Assembly: GCA_937951675.1 (NCBI GenBank) | Contig: CALFBI010000011.1 | Location: 25,515 to 89,514 of the forward strand | DNA from: an uncultured Verrucomicrobiales bacterium | GTDB lineage: Bacteria > Verrucomicrobiota > Verrucomicrobiia > Verrucomicrobiales > Akkermansiaceae | DNA length: 64,000 nucleotides | Direction: 5' to 3' | Shown: piece after piece, positions 1-8,887 of the stretch | How positions within the stretch are numbered: the first letter of the stretch is position 1 | Layout: every line of letters starts with the position of its first letter | Made by a program: the position numbers and the translations under genes | Notes under the pieces: model-generated | Databases searched by the model: none | What the model was told of the DNA's origin: nothing | The model's input: the letters and a program-made list of their open reading frames with translations, nothing else

Positions 1-651
1 CCGACTATTAAAATTGACCCTCCAAAAGATGTTTCTGAGTTCTGTGAATCAGTTCGTGCCGTGCATACTTATGATTGGTTAGTTTTCACGAGTCCTAATG
101 GAGTCGAGAAATTCTTTGAGCAATTTTATAAAGAATATCGAGATGCCCGTAGTATTGGTGGAGTGAAGATCGCTGCAATTGGGCCGAGCACTGCCAAGAA
201 AATTGCAGAGTATCGTTTTACGATTGATCTTCTACCTGAAAAATATGTCGCTGAAGGTTTGGTCTCCGCTTTTGAGAAATTACAAATTGAAAATCAAACG
301 GTGCTTTGGGTAAAGGCGGAGGAAAGTCGCTCGGTTGTCAGTGCTGGCTTAACTAAACTTGGTGCGATCGTAGATGAATGTGTCTCGTATCAAACGGTTC
401 CCGCTACAGATGATCCTACCGGAGCTCAAGAGCGTTTGAAAGAGGAAGGGGCTGATTATATTACCTTCACAAGTGGCTCGACCGTAGAGAATTTCTTTGC
501 GTTAGGTTTAGACTGGCCAGAGGGTTGCCAAGCAGTAAGTATTGGCCCGATCACCTCCAAGGAGCTTATGAAAAATCTAAAGCAACCTTACCTTGAAGCA
601 AAGCAGAGTGATATTGCTGGTCTTGTTGATGTGATACTTAACAACCAATAA
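1..651 (+). CDS. hemD: Uroporphyrinogen-III synthase, C-terminal part (5' end outside window)
   Basis: The reading frame is open from the first base, so the gene begins upstream of the window; the GTG at 61 is internal. The product matches uroporphyrinogen-III synthase (HemD), which cyclises hydroxymethylbilane with inversion of ring D in tetrapyrrole synthesis in the cytoplasm. Visible family signatures are the 'DWLVFTSPNGVEKFF' strand-loop, 'IAAIGPSTAKKI', and the second-domain pair 'YITFTSGSTVENFF' and 'AVSIGPITSKEL'. About 216 codons are present against a usual 240-270. In many bacteria HemD is fused behind a CobA-type methyltransferase; the missing 5' part could hold one, but this cannot be seen. 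Another heme gene, hemB, lies at 36320. The GH43 gene follows 8 bp downstream, probably on the same transcript. Confidence 0.9.
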   Translation, partial: PTIKIDPPKDVSEFCESVRAVHTYDWLVFTSPNGVEKFFEQFYKEYRDARSIGGVKIAAIGPSTAKKIAEYRFTIDLLPEKYVAEGLVSAFEKLQIENQTVLWVKAEESRSVVSAGLTKLGAIVDECVSYQTVPATDDPTGAQERLKEEGADYITFTSGSTVENFFALGLDWPEGCQAVSIGPITSKELMKNLKQPYLEAKQSDIAGLVDVILNNQ

Positions 652-659
652 ATTTAGTT

Positions 660-2279
660 ATGATTTCAAATCCTATTCTTTCAGGCTTTAATCCAGACCC
701 CTCGATCGTGCGAGTTGGTGACGATTACTATATTGCAACTTCAACTTTTGAATGGTTTCCGGGAGTGCAAATCCATCACTCCAAAGATCTGAAGAACTGG
801 AAAGTTCTTCCTCAACCACTAGATCGAGTAAGTCAGCTCGATATGAAAGGGGCTCAACATTCAGGTGGGGTTTGGGCACCATGTCTTACACATGCAGATG
901 GCTTGTTTTGGTTGATCTACACCAATGTCAGATCTCATGGAGGCCCCGTGACGGACTCACCTAACTATTTGGTAACAGCAGAATCGGTAGAGGGTCCGTG
1001 GTCAGAACCGGTTTATCTCAATGCTTCAGGTTTTGATCCTTCTCTTTACCATCATTCTGACGGAAAAAAATACCTCTTGAACATGGTGATGGGAGGGCCT
1101 GGTCCAGAACAGTCCCGGTTCAACGGCATTGTTTTACAAGAATATGATCACGATCAGAAAAAGCTAGTGGGCCCGATTCATGATATTTGGAAAGGAACCG
1201 AAAAAGGGATCACGGAAGGTCCTCATATTTATGAGCGTGATGACGCTTTTTATCTGCTTACGGCAGAAGGAGGCACCGCTCTTCGGCATGCCGTTTCTTT
1301 AGCACGTTCAGAAAGTCTTTTTGGTCCTTATGAAGGAATGGAAGCGAATCCGATGCTGACAGCGGAGGGTCACTCGGAGTTAGTCATTCAGTCGTCAGGA
1401 CACGGTGACCTTGTTCAGACTCAGGACGGGGAATGGTATCTGGTGCATCTTTGCCACCGCCCTATTTTACAGGACTCAGCGGAACAGAAAGAATTTGGTT
1501 ATGACGGGTATTACGCTCCTCTTGGGCGAGAAACCGCGATTCAAAAAGTGATTTGGAATGAAGGAGAATGGCCTCGTCTTGCAAATGGATCGAGCCAGCC
1601 CGAGGAGTCCATTGAAGGACCTAAACTTCCAGAATATCCTTGGCCAGTAGAGCCGACTTGTGATCATTTCGACGGAGACCGGCTCAGTCCTCATTTTCAA
1701 TTTTTGCGTGAGCCTGCTCGTGAAGATTGGCTTTCACTCTCTCGGCGTTCGGGTTATTTAAGTTTGAAAGGGAGAGATTCTCTTATGAGTCGTTTTGACC
1801 AGAGTCTAGTGGCTCGTCGTCGACAGCATTTTGTGGCGGAGGTAGAGACTTGTCTGAGCTTTGACCCTCAGAGTGATAAACAGATCGCTGGAATCATCGC
1901 TTACTATGATCGCGAACATTACGTTTATTTCTACCTAACTCGAGCTGATGAAGGGCATGTGAAGCTCTGTCGCCTGAGGCAGAATTTAGGGGGGGGAGAG
2001 ACTCTAGACTATTCTGACGAATTGATCCTTGATCAAAAAGTCGCCGAAAACTGTCACCTCAAGCTGAGTCTTGATTATGAGAAAATCGATTTAGCGTGGT
2101 CTGAAGACGGAGAAGTCTGGCATGAATTCGAAAATGATCTTAATGCGGGGTTCCTTGGTGACTGGTGCTCTCCGTTAAGTAATTTCACAGGAAGCTTTGT
2201 CGGGATCTGCGCTCAGGATATGACTGGAGAGTTTATCTGGGCTGACTTCGATTACTTTAACTACCGTCCTTTGGACTGA
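660..2279 (+). CDS. Glycoside hydrolase family 43 (beta-xylosidase/arabinofuranosidase-like)
   Basis: A 539-residue protein without a signal peptide, so probably cytoplasmic. It has the GH43 five-bladed propeller in its first ~300 residues. The catalytic acids are visible: Asp13 in 'NPDPS' (general base), Asp126 in 'GFDPSLY' (pKa modulator) and Glu186 in 'ITEGPHIY' (general acid). A C-terminal beta-sandwich (about 335-539) is typical of the xylosidase/arabinofuranosidase branch and helps close the active site. Expected job: exo-cleavage of xylo- or arabino-oligosaccharides taken up by the cell. Exact specificity cannot be read from sequence. It follows hemD by 8 bp, an odd pairing with no other carbohydrate gene nearby. 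A run of eight G (1989-1996) lies in the coding sequence. Confidence 0.9.
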   Translation: MISNPILSGFNPDPSIVRVGDDYYIATSTFEWFPGVQIHHSKDLKNWKVLPQPLDRVSQLDMKGAQHSGGVWAPCLTHADGLFWLIYTNVRSHGGPVTDSPNYLVTAESVEGPWSEPVYLNASGFDPSLYHHSDGKKYLLNMVMGGPGPEQSRFNGIVLQEYDHDQKKLVGPIHDIWKGTEKGITEGPHIYERDDAFYLLTAEGGTALRHAVSLARSESLFGPYEGMEANPMLTAEGHSELVIQSSGHGDLVQTQDGEWYLVHLCHRPILQDSAEQKEFGYDGYYAPLGRETAIQKVIWNEGEWPRLANGSSQPEESIEGPKLPEYPWPVEPTCDHFDGDRLSPHFQFLREPAREDWLSLSRRSGYLSLKGRDSLMSRFDQSLVARRRQHFVAEVETCLSFDPQSDKQIAGIIAYYDREHYVYFYLTRADEGHVKLCRLRQNLGGGETLDYSDELILDQKVAENCHLKLSLDYEKIDLAWSEDGEVWHEFENDLNAGFLGDWCSPLSNFTGSFVGICAQDMTGEFIWADFDYFNYRPLD

Positions 2280-2286
2280 AAAGGAA

Positions 2287-3234
2287 TCAGTCTTTAGAAG
2301 ACTTGGGATCTAATGCATCGCGTAATCCGTCCCCAAGGAAGTTAAAGGCAAAAAGAGTGACCGAGAAAAATGCGGCAGGGAAGAGGAGTAAACTTGGGCG
2401 AGTTTCCAAATAGTTTGCCCCTTCCTTAATTAGGGTTCCCCATGAAGCATTGGGCGGCTCAATGCCTAGCCCGATGAATGAGAGAGTCGCTTCATAGAGA
2501 ATGAAAGTAGGGATCGTGAGGGTGGCGTAAATGATCACAGGCCCCATGATATTAGGGAGGATATGACGGAAGAGGATACGCCGGTGAGAGAGGCCTAAGC
2601 TTCTCGCCGCTTCGATAAATTCGAGTTTGGTGACGGCAGCTGCAGAGCTGCAAACAATTCGACCCATGGTGAGCCAGCCAAATGCTGCGATCGCGAGGAT
2701 TAAAGGGATTAGGTTAGAGATTCGGCGCACCATTTCGATTTTCCAGCCAAGTGTTTGCACAAACCATTCTTCCGCATTTCCAAGTTGAGCAGAGATAAGC
2801 TCTCGGAATAAAATAACGATGATTAAAAAAGGCATGGCGAGAAGTCCGTCGACAATACGCATCATGACCGCATGAGTTCTCCCTCCGACATAACCTGCGA
2901 TGCCACCATAAATGACTCCGACGGTGACGGTAAGAATGGTTGCTAAGATCGCAACTAAGAGAGAGATTTGCCCTCCATCAAGGATTCGGACAAAGAGGTC
3001 TCGTCCCAGCTGGTCCATTCCGAGCCAGTGTTCGGCGCTAGAGCTTTCGAATTTTTGATCGAGCTGTTGGTGCCGAGGGTCATGAGGGACTAACCATCTT
3101 CCGACGAAGCAGAGTAATATCATGATGACGATGACGACGAGCCCTGCCATCGAGAGTTTATTTTGTCGAAGTCGAAACCAGGCATCATTCCAGAGAGATG
3201 AACCTTTATTGTTGGATGGAGTTTGGGTGCTCAT
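2287..3234 (-). CDS. oppC: Peptide ABC transporter permease, OppC/DppC type
   Basis: A 315-residue inner-membrane permease of the OppC/DppC family, last gene of a minus-strand oppA-oppB-oppC cluster. It has an N-terminal membrane span (about 27-48), a large extracytoplasmic loop and a five-helix transport core. The coupling-helix EAA motif is present as 'EAARSLGLSHRRILFRHILP', and the end has the usual 'GDGLRDALDPK'. It should pair with OppB to form the channel for oligopeptides delivered by the OppA-like lipoprotein. Its ATG overlaps the oppB stop by 4 bp, indicating translational coupling. The stop faces the end of the GH43 gene with only 7 bp between and no visible terminator. No ATPase gene is present in this cluster; the nearest are oppD and oppF at 11009-13001. 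Confidence 0.92.
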   Translation of the reverse strand: MSTQTPSNNKGSSLWNDAWFRLRQNKLSMAGLVVIVIMILLCFVGRWLVPHDPRHQQLDQKFESSSAEHWLGMDQLGRDLFVRILDGGQISLLVAILATILTVTVGVIYGGIAGYVGGRTHAVMMRIVDGLLAMPFLIIVILFRELISAQLGNAEEWFVQTLGWKIEMVRRISNLIPLILAIAAFGWLTMGRIVCSSAAAVTKLEFIEAARSLGLSHRRILFRHILPNIMGPVIIYATLTIPTFILYEATLSFIGLGIEPPNASWGTLIKEGANYLETRPSLLLFPAAFFSVTLFAFNFLGDGLRDALDPKSSKD

Positions 3235-4154
3235 GCGGTTTCTCTGAGGCGTGGGTTAAGAAAGGCGATCACGATGTCAACAATCAGATTAGCACCTCCC
3301 ATAATGAGGCCATAAAAGAGAACAAGCCCTTGCAGAAGGAAAGGATCTTTAGAAATGACCGCATTGACGAAATGCTGCCCCATCCCTGGAACTTGGAAGA
3401 TGATTTCGACCACAAAAGATCCTGTAATGATGGCCGCAAAAGCAGGGCCAAGGTAGGTGATGGCAGGGAGAAGGGAGGGTTTGAGAGCGTGCTTGAAAAT
3501 AATCGTTTTAAGAGGAAGTCCCTTGGCGTGAGCGGTGCGAATAAAATCTTGTGAAAGGATATCTAACATTCCGCCACGGCTTAACCGGGCTAAATACGCA
3601 GCGACTCCAACGGAAAGTGTGATGGCAGGAAGAATCAGGTCTCCAGGCCGAGACCACCCGGCGGCGCTGATGCTATCAAATTGCCTCGCAACGGTGAGTT
3701 GTAAGACGGGCCCGAGGACAAAGGCAGGAACGCAGATCCCAGCCATAGCGAGAACCATAGAGAGGTAGTCAATCCACCCGTTTTTATTCATCGCGGCAAT
3801 CACCCCGAGCGGAATCCCAACAAAGACCCCGATGATCAAAGAGGTCAGGCCTAGCATGAGCGAGACCGGAAAGCTTGTGCTTATAATTTCCGAGACAGAG
3901 CGCCCTAGTAAGGTGGTAGAAAGACCGAGATCCCCTTTAAAGAGTAAGTTCTTCCAATAAAGGAGGTATTGGGTGACATAAGGACGATTAAAACCAAAGG
4001 GCTCAGCCATGCGCTTCATGACTTCAGAGCTCGTTGCTTTATCACTTTCAAGGGGATTTCCTGGGATCAGGCGAATCGCGATGAAGGTAAAGGTAACGAG
4101 TAAGAAGACGACAATGAGAGTCTGGAGAGTTCGTCGTGTAACGAGTGCAATCAT
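3231..4154 (-). CDS. oppB: Peptide ABC transporter permease, OppB/DppB type
   Basis: A 307-residue permease with the classic OppB beginning: an N-terminal span followed by 'FIAIRLIPGNPL'. Five further spans follow, and the EAA-type coupling motif appears as 'RTAHAKGLPLKTIIFKHALK'. The C-terminal 'NPRLRE' matches the family ('DPRLR'). Length is normal. It forms the heterodimeric membrane channel with the downstream OppC. Its start overlaps the oppA stop by 4 bp and its stop overlaps the oppC start by 4 bp, so all three are almost certainly one operon. Confidence 0.93.
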   Translation of the reverse strand: MIALVTRRTLQTLIVVFLLVTFTFIAIRLIPGNPLESDKATSSEVMKRMAEPFGFNRPYVTQYLLYWKNLLFKGDLGLSTTLLGRSVSEIISTSFPVSLMLGLTSLIIGVFVGIPLGVIAAMNKNGWIDYLSMVLAMAGICVPAFVLGPVLQLTVARQFDSISAAGWSRPGDLILPAITLSVGVAAYLARLSRGGMLDILSQDFIRTAHAKGLPLKTIIFKHALKPSLLPAITYLGPAFAAIITGSFVVEIIFQVPGMGQHFVNAVISKDPFLLQGLVLFYGLIMGGANLIVDIVIAFLNPRLRETA

Positions 4155-5758
4155 GATTGAGGCGGAGGAACGAGATCGACAAATTTATAGGGATGATTAT
4201 TGAGGAGTAAAGGGTTCCATCCTTTAACCTCAGGTCTTTTGAGATAAATTTTAGTGCGCCAGTAAATGGGAAGCATGGGCTTAAATTGAAGCAATTCGGT
4301 TTCCGCTTTTTGTAAGGTTTGAAGCCGTTGCGTGGGGTCGACAGTGAGAGAGGCTTTATTTAGAAGTTGATCATATTGCGGCAGCTGAAAACCACAGGTA
4401 TTGTTAGGGTTATCCACTTTCCACAGGTCTAGAAAAGTGGTCGGGTCGAGAAAGTCTCCAATCCAGTTACAGAGCACCATATCGTATTCTCCCTTTCGAC
4501 GACGAGCGAGATAGGTTGTCCATTCCCGGATCTCGAGGCGGACATTGATTCCAAGAGTTTGTTGCCACATGCTTTGGAGTGCTTCTCCGATGGCTTTAGA
4601 GGCTTCACTATCAGTAATGAGAAGATGGAGTTCGCGTTGATCAAAGGTGGATTGAGCAAGTGATTTTTGGGCTTCATTAGGTTGGTAGGAAACAGCGCGA
4701 GGAGGGAGGTAATCTCCAAAAGCAGGAGTGAATCCATAAGCTGCTCTTTCTCCCCCCCGTAAGATGTTATCAATGATCGCTTGTTGATTAATAGAGGCTG
4801 CGAGAGCTTCTCGTAAAGACGCTTGCTCAAAGGGGCTCCGTTTTAAATTACAAGTGACATAGGTTACCCCTACATAAGGTTCTTTGCGGACCATTTCAGG
4901 GAACTTCGTTTCCATCTGATCAATCATTTCAGCCGGCAGCTTGTCACTCACGTGAATGAGGTCATCGAGAAACATTCGAGCTTCGGTGAAGGCGTTCTTA
5001 ATGGGGAGAAACTGAATTCCGTTGAGAAGGACGTTTTCATGATCCCAATAATGAGGGTTACGCTCGACTTCAACTTTGTGATTGAGGCGCCATGCCTTGA
5101 GCTGAAAAGGGCCGTTGCCAATCATATTTTCCTCTTTGGTCCAGGCGGTATGAGGTTCATTCATTTCCCCGTGGACCTCAATCAGATGCCGAGGAACTGG
5201 GAACCAGGTCATGTGCTTGACGATTTCAGGAAGAAATGGAGTAGGCTTGGAAAGGGTGAGCTTCAAAGTCAGAGGGTCGACCGCTTGAGCTCCAATCGTT
5301 TCAGGGTCTTTCGTTTTTCCCTGATGGTAGGCTTGCGCTCCTTCTAAATAATAAAGCATATCTGTATAATTAGCCCCTAAAGCAGGATCAAGAATACGGC
5401 GGAAGGAATAAACAAAGTCGGAAGCGGTGAGAGGCGTTCCGTCTGACCATTTCCCGTTGGGCTGAAGGTGGAAAGTCCATTCAGTCGCATCCGCATTACT
5501 TTCCCATCGAGCGGCAGCACCAGGGATCGCTTTCCCATCGAGAGAGGGGTGATCATTAGTAAGCCCTTCAAATACAGACCGAAGAATATTTGACTCGACC
5601 ACACCAGAAACAAGGTGAGGGTCTAGAGCTTTGGGCTCGTTCGAATTCCCAATAATAAGCACTTTTTCAGCCGTGGAGAGTTCCACTGTCGACTTTCTTT
5701 CGCATTGGCAAAGAAGCACACAAAGAAGGAGGGCAAGAATGGAGGAGAGAAAACGCAT
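4151..5758 (-). CDS. oppA: Peptide-binding lipoprotein, SBP_bac_5 family (OppA-like)
   Basis: A 535-residue extracytoplasmic substrate-binding protein of family 5 (OppA/DppA). The N-terminus is a lipoprotein-type signal with a Cys at residue 19 ('LLCQCERKS'); the residue before the Cys is Gln rather than the usual Gly/Ala/Ser. Family features include 'EPKALDPHLVSGVVE', 'WTFHLQPNGKWSDGTPLTA' and 'DFVYSFRRILDP'. It should bind oligopeptides and hand them to the OppB/OppC pair encoded just downstream with 4-bp overlaps. It starts divergently from the yejB-like gene. A promoter-like pair lies at 5774-5801 and gives a very short leader. A run of seven C (plus strand, 4752-4758) lies in the coding sequence. 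Confidence 0.92.
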   Translation of the reverse strand: MRFLSSILALLLCVLLCQCERKSTVELSTAEKVLIIGNSNEPKALDPHLVSGVVESNILRSVFEGLTNDHPSLDGKAIPGAAARWESNADATEWTFHLQPNGKWSDGTPLTASDFVYSFRRILDPALGANYTDMLYYLEGAQAYHQGKTKDPETIGAQAVDPLTLKLTLSKPTPFLPEIVKHMTWFPVPRHLIEVHGEMNEPHTAWTKEENMIGNGPFQLKAWRLNHKVEVERNPHYWDHENVLLNGIQFLPIKNAFTEARMFLDDLIHVSDKLPAEMIDQMETKFPEMVRKEPYVGVTYVTCNLKRSPFEQASLREALAASINQQAIIDNILRGGERAAYGFTPAFGDYLPPRAVSYQPNEAQKSLAQSTFDQRELHLLITDSEASKAIGEALQSMWQQTLGINVRLEIREWTTYLARRRKGEYDMVLCNWIGDFLDPTTFLDLWKVDNPNNTCGFQLPQYDQLLNKASLTVDPTQRLQTLQKAETELLQFKPMLPIYWRTKIYLKRPEVKGWNPLLLNNHPYKFVDLVPPPQS

Positions 5759-5773
5759 GAATGAGGTGTTGCT

Positions 5774-5801
5774 ATGCTAATGAGGCCGGATCAGATGACA
5801 A
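5774..5801 (-). promoter_or_regulatory. Promoter-like -35/-10 pair before oppA
   Basis: On the minus strand TTGTCA (5801-5796) is followed after 16 bp by TAGCAT (5779-5774). Transcription would start near 5767, leaving only about 8-9 nt before the oppA ATG at 5758 with no Shine-Dalgarno-like purine run. Read by eye only. Confidence 0.4.
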
Positions 5802-5919
5802 ATAGAAAAGGGAGGAGAGGCGTGTGAAAGATGATTATGGGTTTTCTGAGAAAGAGCACGCTTCGCACTTGCTGATTGGATCGAGTTATTATTAGTTTAT
5901 GAAACTTAATTAATTTCGG

Positions 5920-7278
5920 ATGCTTGCTTACCTCTTTCGCCGTCTTCTTCTCGTTCCTGTGACGATGTTGGGAGTGACGTTTTTGGTCTTTTTTGTATCT
6001 AGACTCGTGCCAGGTGGGCCGGTTGCTCAGGCGATGCAGGCTGCCATGTCTTCCGGGAACGAAGAGCAACAATCAGACCGTTCTAAAGAAGAGGGTGGAG
6101 GAGGACTCAATGATGACTCGGCAGAGGCTCTTGAGGAGCAATATGGATATGATAAATCGGTTGGTGTTGCTTATCTTCAGTGGCTTGGAGTTTGGGAAAG
6201 AGAAGTTGATTTGAGTAAAAGCGAATTTTCCGCAAAACGGCTTGATCAAGTCGGGTCGAGTCAAATCCAAGATTCGGAGAACGAAACTCTGATCGTATTG
6301 AAAGGAGTCGGCACGCAAGCCAAAGTGGTGCGCGAAGGGAATCAAGTTCTATCCGCAACAATGTTGGAATCAGGAAAAAGTCTTGGTGAACAAGGATGGA
6401 CGGTTCGAATCGAGTCCCCTCAAGAGCGCCAAAAACGCTGGGCAAAGCGGACACAACTTTCGGTAGAGAAGGCTCCTCAGAATTATTCTTATCGAGCGGT
6501 TGCTTACCGCCCAAAGTTCCGAGGGCTCATACAGGGTGATCTAGGAGAGTCGCACCGCTTTGGTGATTCGGTCTGGAGCATGATTCGCCAGCGCATTCCA
6601 GTGGCTCTTTATTTTGGTTTGCTGACGGCGGTGATTACTTACCTCGTTTGCCTACCGCTCGGGGTCATGAAGGCGATCAAGCATCGCACTGCTTTAGATA
6701 ACGTGACTTCTATTTTGATTTTTATTGGTTATTCAATTCCAGGTTTCGCCTTAGGAGCTATTTTACTTGTTTATCTCGGAGCGAGGATGGATCTGTTTCC
6801 TCTTTTTGGAATGACGAGTTCGGAGTTTGACGGGTTTACGCCATGGGAGAAAGTGAAGGATATCGCGCATCATACCGTGCTTCCGCTTTCGGCTTATCTG
6901 GTGGGTGCTTTTGCGAGCACGACCATGATGATGAAAAATAATTTAATGGATCACCTTTCTGCTGATTACGTGCGGACGGCGGTTGCAAAGGGAGTGAGTT
7001 TTCCAAATGCGGTATGGAAACATGCTTTCCGTAATTCGTTTATTCCCATCGCAACGGGATTAGGAGGCCTCATTACGATCATTATTAGTGGCAGCATGTT
7101 GATCGAAAAGGTGTTTGATATCCAAGGCTTCGGGCTATTGCAATATCAGGCTATTCTTGATGTTGATGTCCCTGTTATCATGGGGACTCTCACTATTTCA
7201 GCCTTCTTAATGCTTTTGGGAAACATCCTTTCTGATGTCATTGTGGCGATGGTGGACCCTCGCGTGAAATTTAAATAA
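5920..7278 (+). CDS. yejB: Peptide ABC transporter permease, YejB type, with inserted extracytoplasmic segment
   Basis: A 452-residue inner-membrane permease. Both ends match YejB of the YejABEF peptide/microcin C importer: 'YLFRRLLLVPVTMLG' and 'RLVPGGPVAQAM' at the start, the coupling motif 'RTAVAKGVSFPNAVWKHAFR', and 'MVDPRVKFK' at the end. E. coli YejB has about 364 residues. The extra length sits mostly at residues 93-202, between 'YLQWLGVWE' and 'IQGDLGESHRFGDSV', that is in the first extracytoplasmic loop. The insert is hydrophilic and looks like a small beta-rich domain. The gene heads a plus-strand operon yejB-yejE-yejA-oppD-oppF and is divergent from oppA. No clear Shine-Dalgarno sequence precedes the ATG. 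Confidence 0.88.
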   Translation: MLAYLFRRLLLVPVTMLGVTFLVFFVSRLVPGGPVAQAMQAAMSSGNEEQQSDRSKEEGGGGLNDDSAEALEEQYGYDKSVGVAYLQWLGVWEREVDLSKSEFSAKRLDQVGSSQIQDSENETLIVLKGVGTQAKVVREGNQVLSATMLESGKSLGEQGWTVRIESPQERQKRWAKRTQLSVEKAPQNYSYRAVAYRPKFRGLIQGDLGESHRFGDSVWSMIRQRIPVALYFGLLTAVITYLVCLPLGVMKAIKHRTALDNVTSILIFIGYSIPGFALGAILLVYLGARMDLFPLFGMTSSEFDGFTPWEKVKDIAHHTVLPLSAYLVGAFASTTMMMKNNLMDHLSADYVRTAVAKGVSFPNAVWKHAFRNSFIPIATGLGGLITIIISGSMLIEKVFDIQGFGLLQYQAILDVDVPVIMGTLTISAFLMLLGNILSDVIVAMVDPRVKFK

Positions 7279-7291
7279 TAATATAAGCTCT

Positions 7292-8887
7292 ATGTATCGA
7301 TTCGCCGCTTGTCTTTGCTTTCTACTAGCCGTCCTAGGTGCGGTAGGAGAAGTCATGGCGCTTGAGTTTCCAACTGCAAGATGGGGCTTTACGGTGGGGC
7401 GTAGTATTTCATGGCTCAATTCAGAAGCAGGCGGAGTGACCTTTAATTGGTTTGGGTGGGGGTATGTTATGGTCCTGTTTTTATTAGGAGGCTGGCTTTT
7501 CTCTCGTGGGGGGAAGAAGCGCTTACGGAATCCTGTGACGGTGCGCCGCTGGGAGCGGTTTCGGAGTATTCGGAGAGGTTACATTTCGTTATGGATCCTA
7601 GGGTTGTTAGTTTTGTTAGCTTCATTAGATCATGTCCTAGTGGGGAAGGAAGCTCTTGTGGTGCAATATGAGGGGAAGATGACGTTTCCTGCTTTGACGC
7701 GAAAAGTTGAAAAAGGAAAAGACTACGGATTACAAGGGAATCTGGCGGATGCTCCGGCAGACTATCGTTTTTTGAAGAGGAAGCTTGAGGCAAGTGGAGA
7801 GGGTAAAGTTTTCATGCCACTGGTGCCTTACTCTCCAACGGATGATACGATTTCAGCGACTGCTGAGAAATTAATACTACAAGAGAATGGCTTGTTGGTA
7901 GGGGCCATGACTCAGAAACCTTATTCCGGATTAGCAGCACGTATTTATGACCCTTATCAGCCTGAGAAAATACATTTACGCTACCGTTACCGAGCGGGTA
8001 AGAAAGACGGAAGAGCTGATGGTTGGGATGAAAATCGTCAGCGTCTTTACAGTGCTGAATATGAGAAGGGGAAATTATTGAAAGAGGATTGGTTTGGTAA
8101 TGGGGATCAAAAGGCTTTTTTGGCAAATACAAAAGAGGAGTATTATATCGTTCATTTCCCTCCTTCACCTCCTCAGATCTATGATGAGCCAAGACATTTA
8201 TTGGGAACAACTTCGCAAGGGTATGATGTAGTGGCTTATCTTTATGGAGGATTACAGGTGAATATTAAGGCCGTTTTGATTTATATACCGTGTGTTTATT
8301 TGATTGGGATTACAGTGGGTTTATTAATGGGCTTTTTCGGTGGGAGTTTTGACCTCATCGTGCAGCGCTTGATTGAGATTTTTTCAAATATTCCTTTTCT
8401 CTATGTCGTTATTATTATGAGCGCGGCCATTCCGGCTCAGTTGAAAGATTCGGCAGGTTTAGGAATGATTCTCTTTATTTTAATGCTCTTTGGCTGGATG
8501 GGGATGACGTATTTGATGCGGACTGCTGCTTTGAAAGAGAAAGCGCGTGATTATGTAGCAGCGAGTCGAGTCATTGGCGCGAATACAGGGCGCATTTTAA
8601 TGCGACACATTTTACCTAATACGGCCGCTATTTTAGTGACTCTTGTTCCGTTCTCCTTATCTGGAATTGTTCTCGCCTTGACTTCTCTTGATTATTTGGG
8701 ATTTGGATTACCTCCACGCTATGCGACTTGGGGAAAGCTTTTACGCGATGGGTTAGATCATCTTTCTTCGCCTTGGTTGATCACAGCTTCCTTTGTAGTA
8801 TTAGTCGGCCTTCTTGTTCTAGTGACCTTTATTGGCGAAGCGGTTCGGGAAGCCTTGGATCCTAAAAAACATAGTTATTACCGATGA
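7292..8887 (+). CDS. yejE: Peptide ABC transporter permease, YejE type, with MORN_2-like insert
   Basis: A 531-residue permease; E. coli YejE is about 341. The YejE core starts near residue 86 ('RRWERFRSIRRGYISLWIL') and runs through 'LVVQYEGKMTFP', 'LLGTTSQGYDVVAYLYGG', the coupling motif near 'ASRVIGANTGRILMRHILP' and 'GEAVREALDPKK'. Two additions are visible. First, about 85 N-terminal residues hold two more membrane spans. Second, residues ~209-275 lie in the extracytoplasmic loop and resemble tandem MORN_2 (YwqK-like) repeats: 'PYSGLA', 'GKKDGRADGWDENRQ', 'YEKGKLLKEDWFGNG'. The protein should pair with the YejB-like permease, which has its own insert in the matching loop. It starts 13 bp after yejB and its stop overlaps the next gene by 4 bp. 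Confidence 0.88.
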   Translation: MYRFAACLCFLLAVLGAVGEVMALEFPTARWGFTVGRSISWLNSEAGGVTFNWFGWGYVMVLFLLGGWLFSRGGKKRLRNPVTVRRWERFRSIRRGYISLWILGLLVLLASLDHVLVGKEALVVQYEGKMTFPALTRKVEKGKDYGLQGNLADAPADYRFLKRKLEASGEGKVFMPLVPYSPTDDTISATAEKLILQENGLLVGAMTQKPYSGLAARIYDPYQPEKIHLRYRYRAGKKDGRADGWDENRQRLYSAEYEKGKLLKEDWFGNGDQKAFLANTKEEYYIVHFPPSPPQIYDEPRHLLGTTSQGYDVVAYLYGGLQVNIKAVLIYIPCVYLIGITVGLLMGFFGGSFDLIVQRLIEIFSNIPFLYVVIIMSAAIPAQLKDSAGLGMILFILMLFGWMGMTYLMRTAALKEKARDYVAASRVIGANTGRILMRHILPNTAAILVTLVPFSLSGIVLALTSLDYLGFGLPPRYATWGKLLRDGLDHLSSPWLITASFVVLVGLLVLVTFIGEAVREALDPKKHSYYR

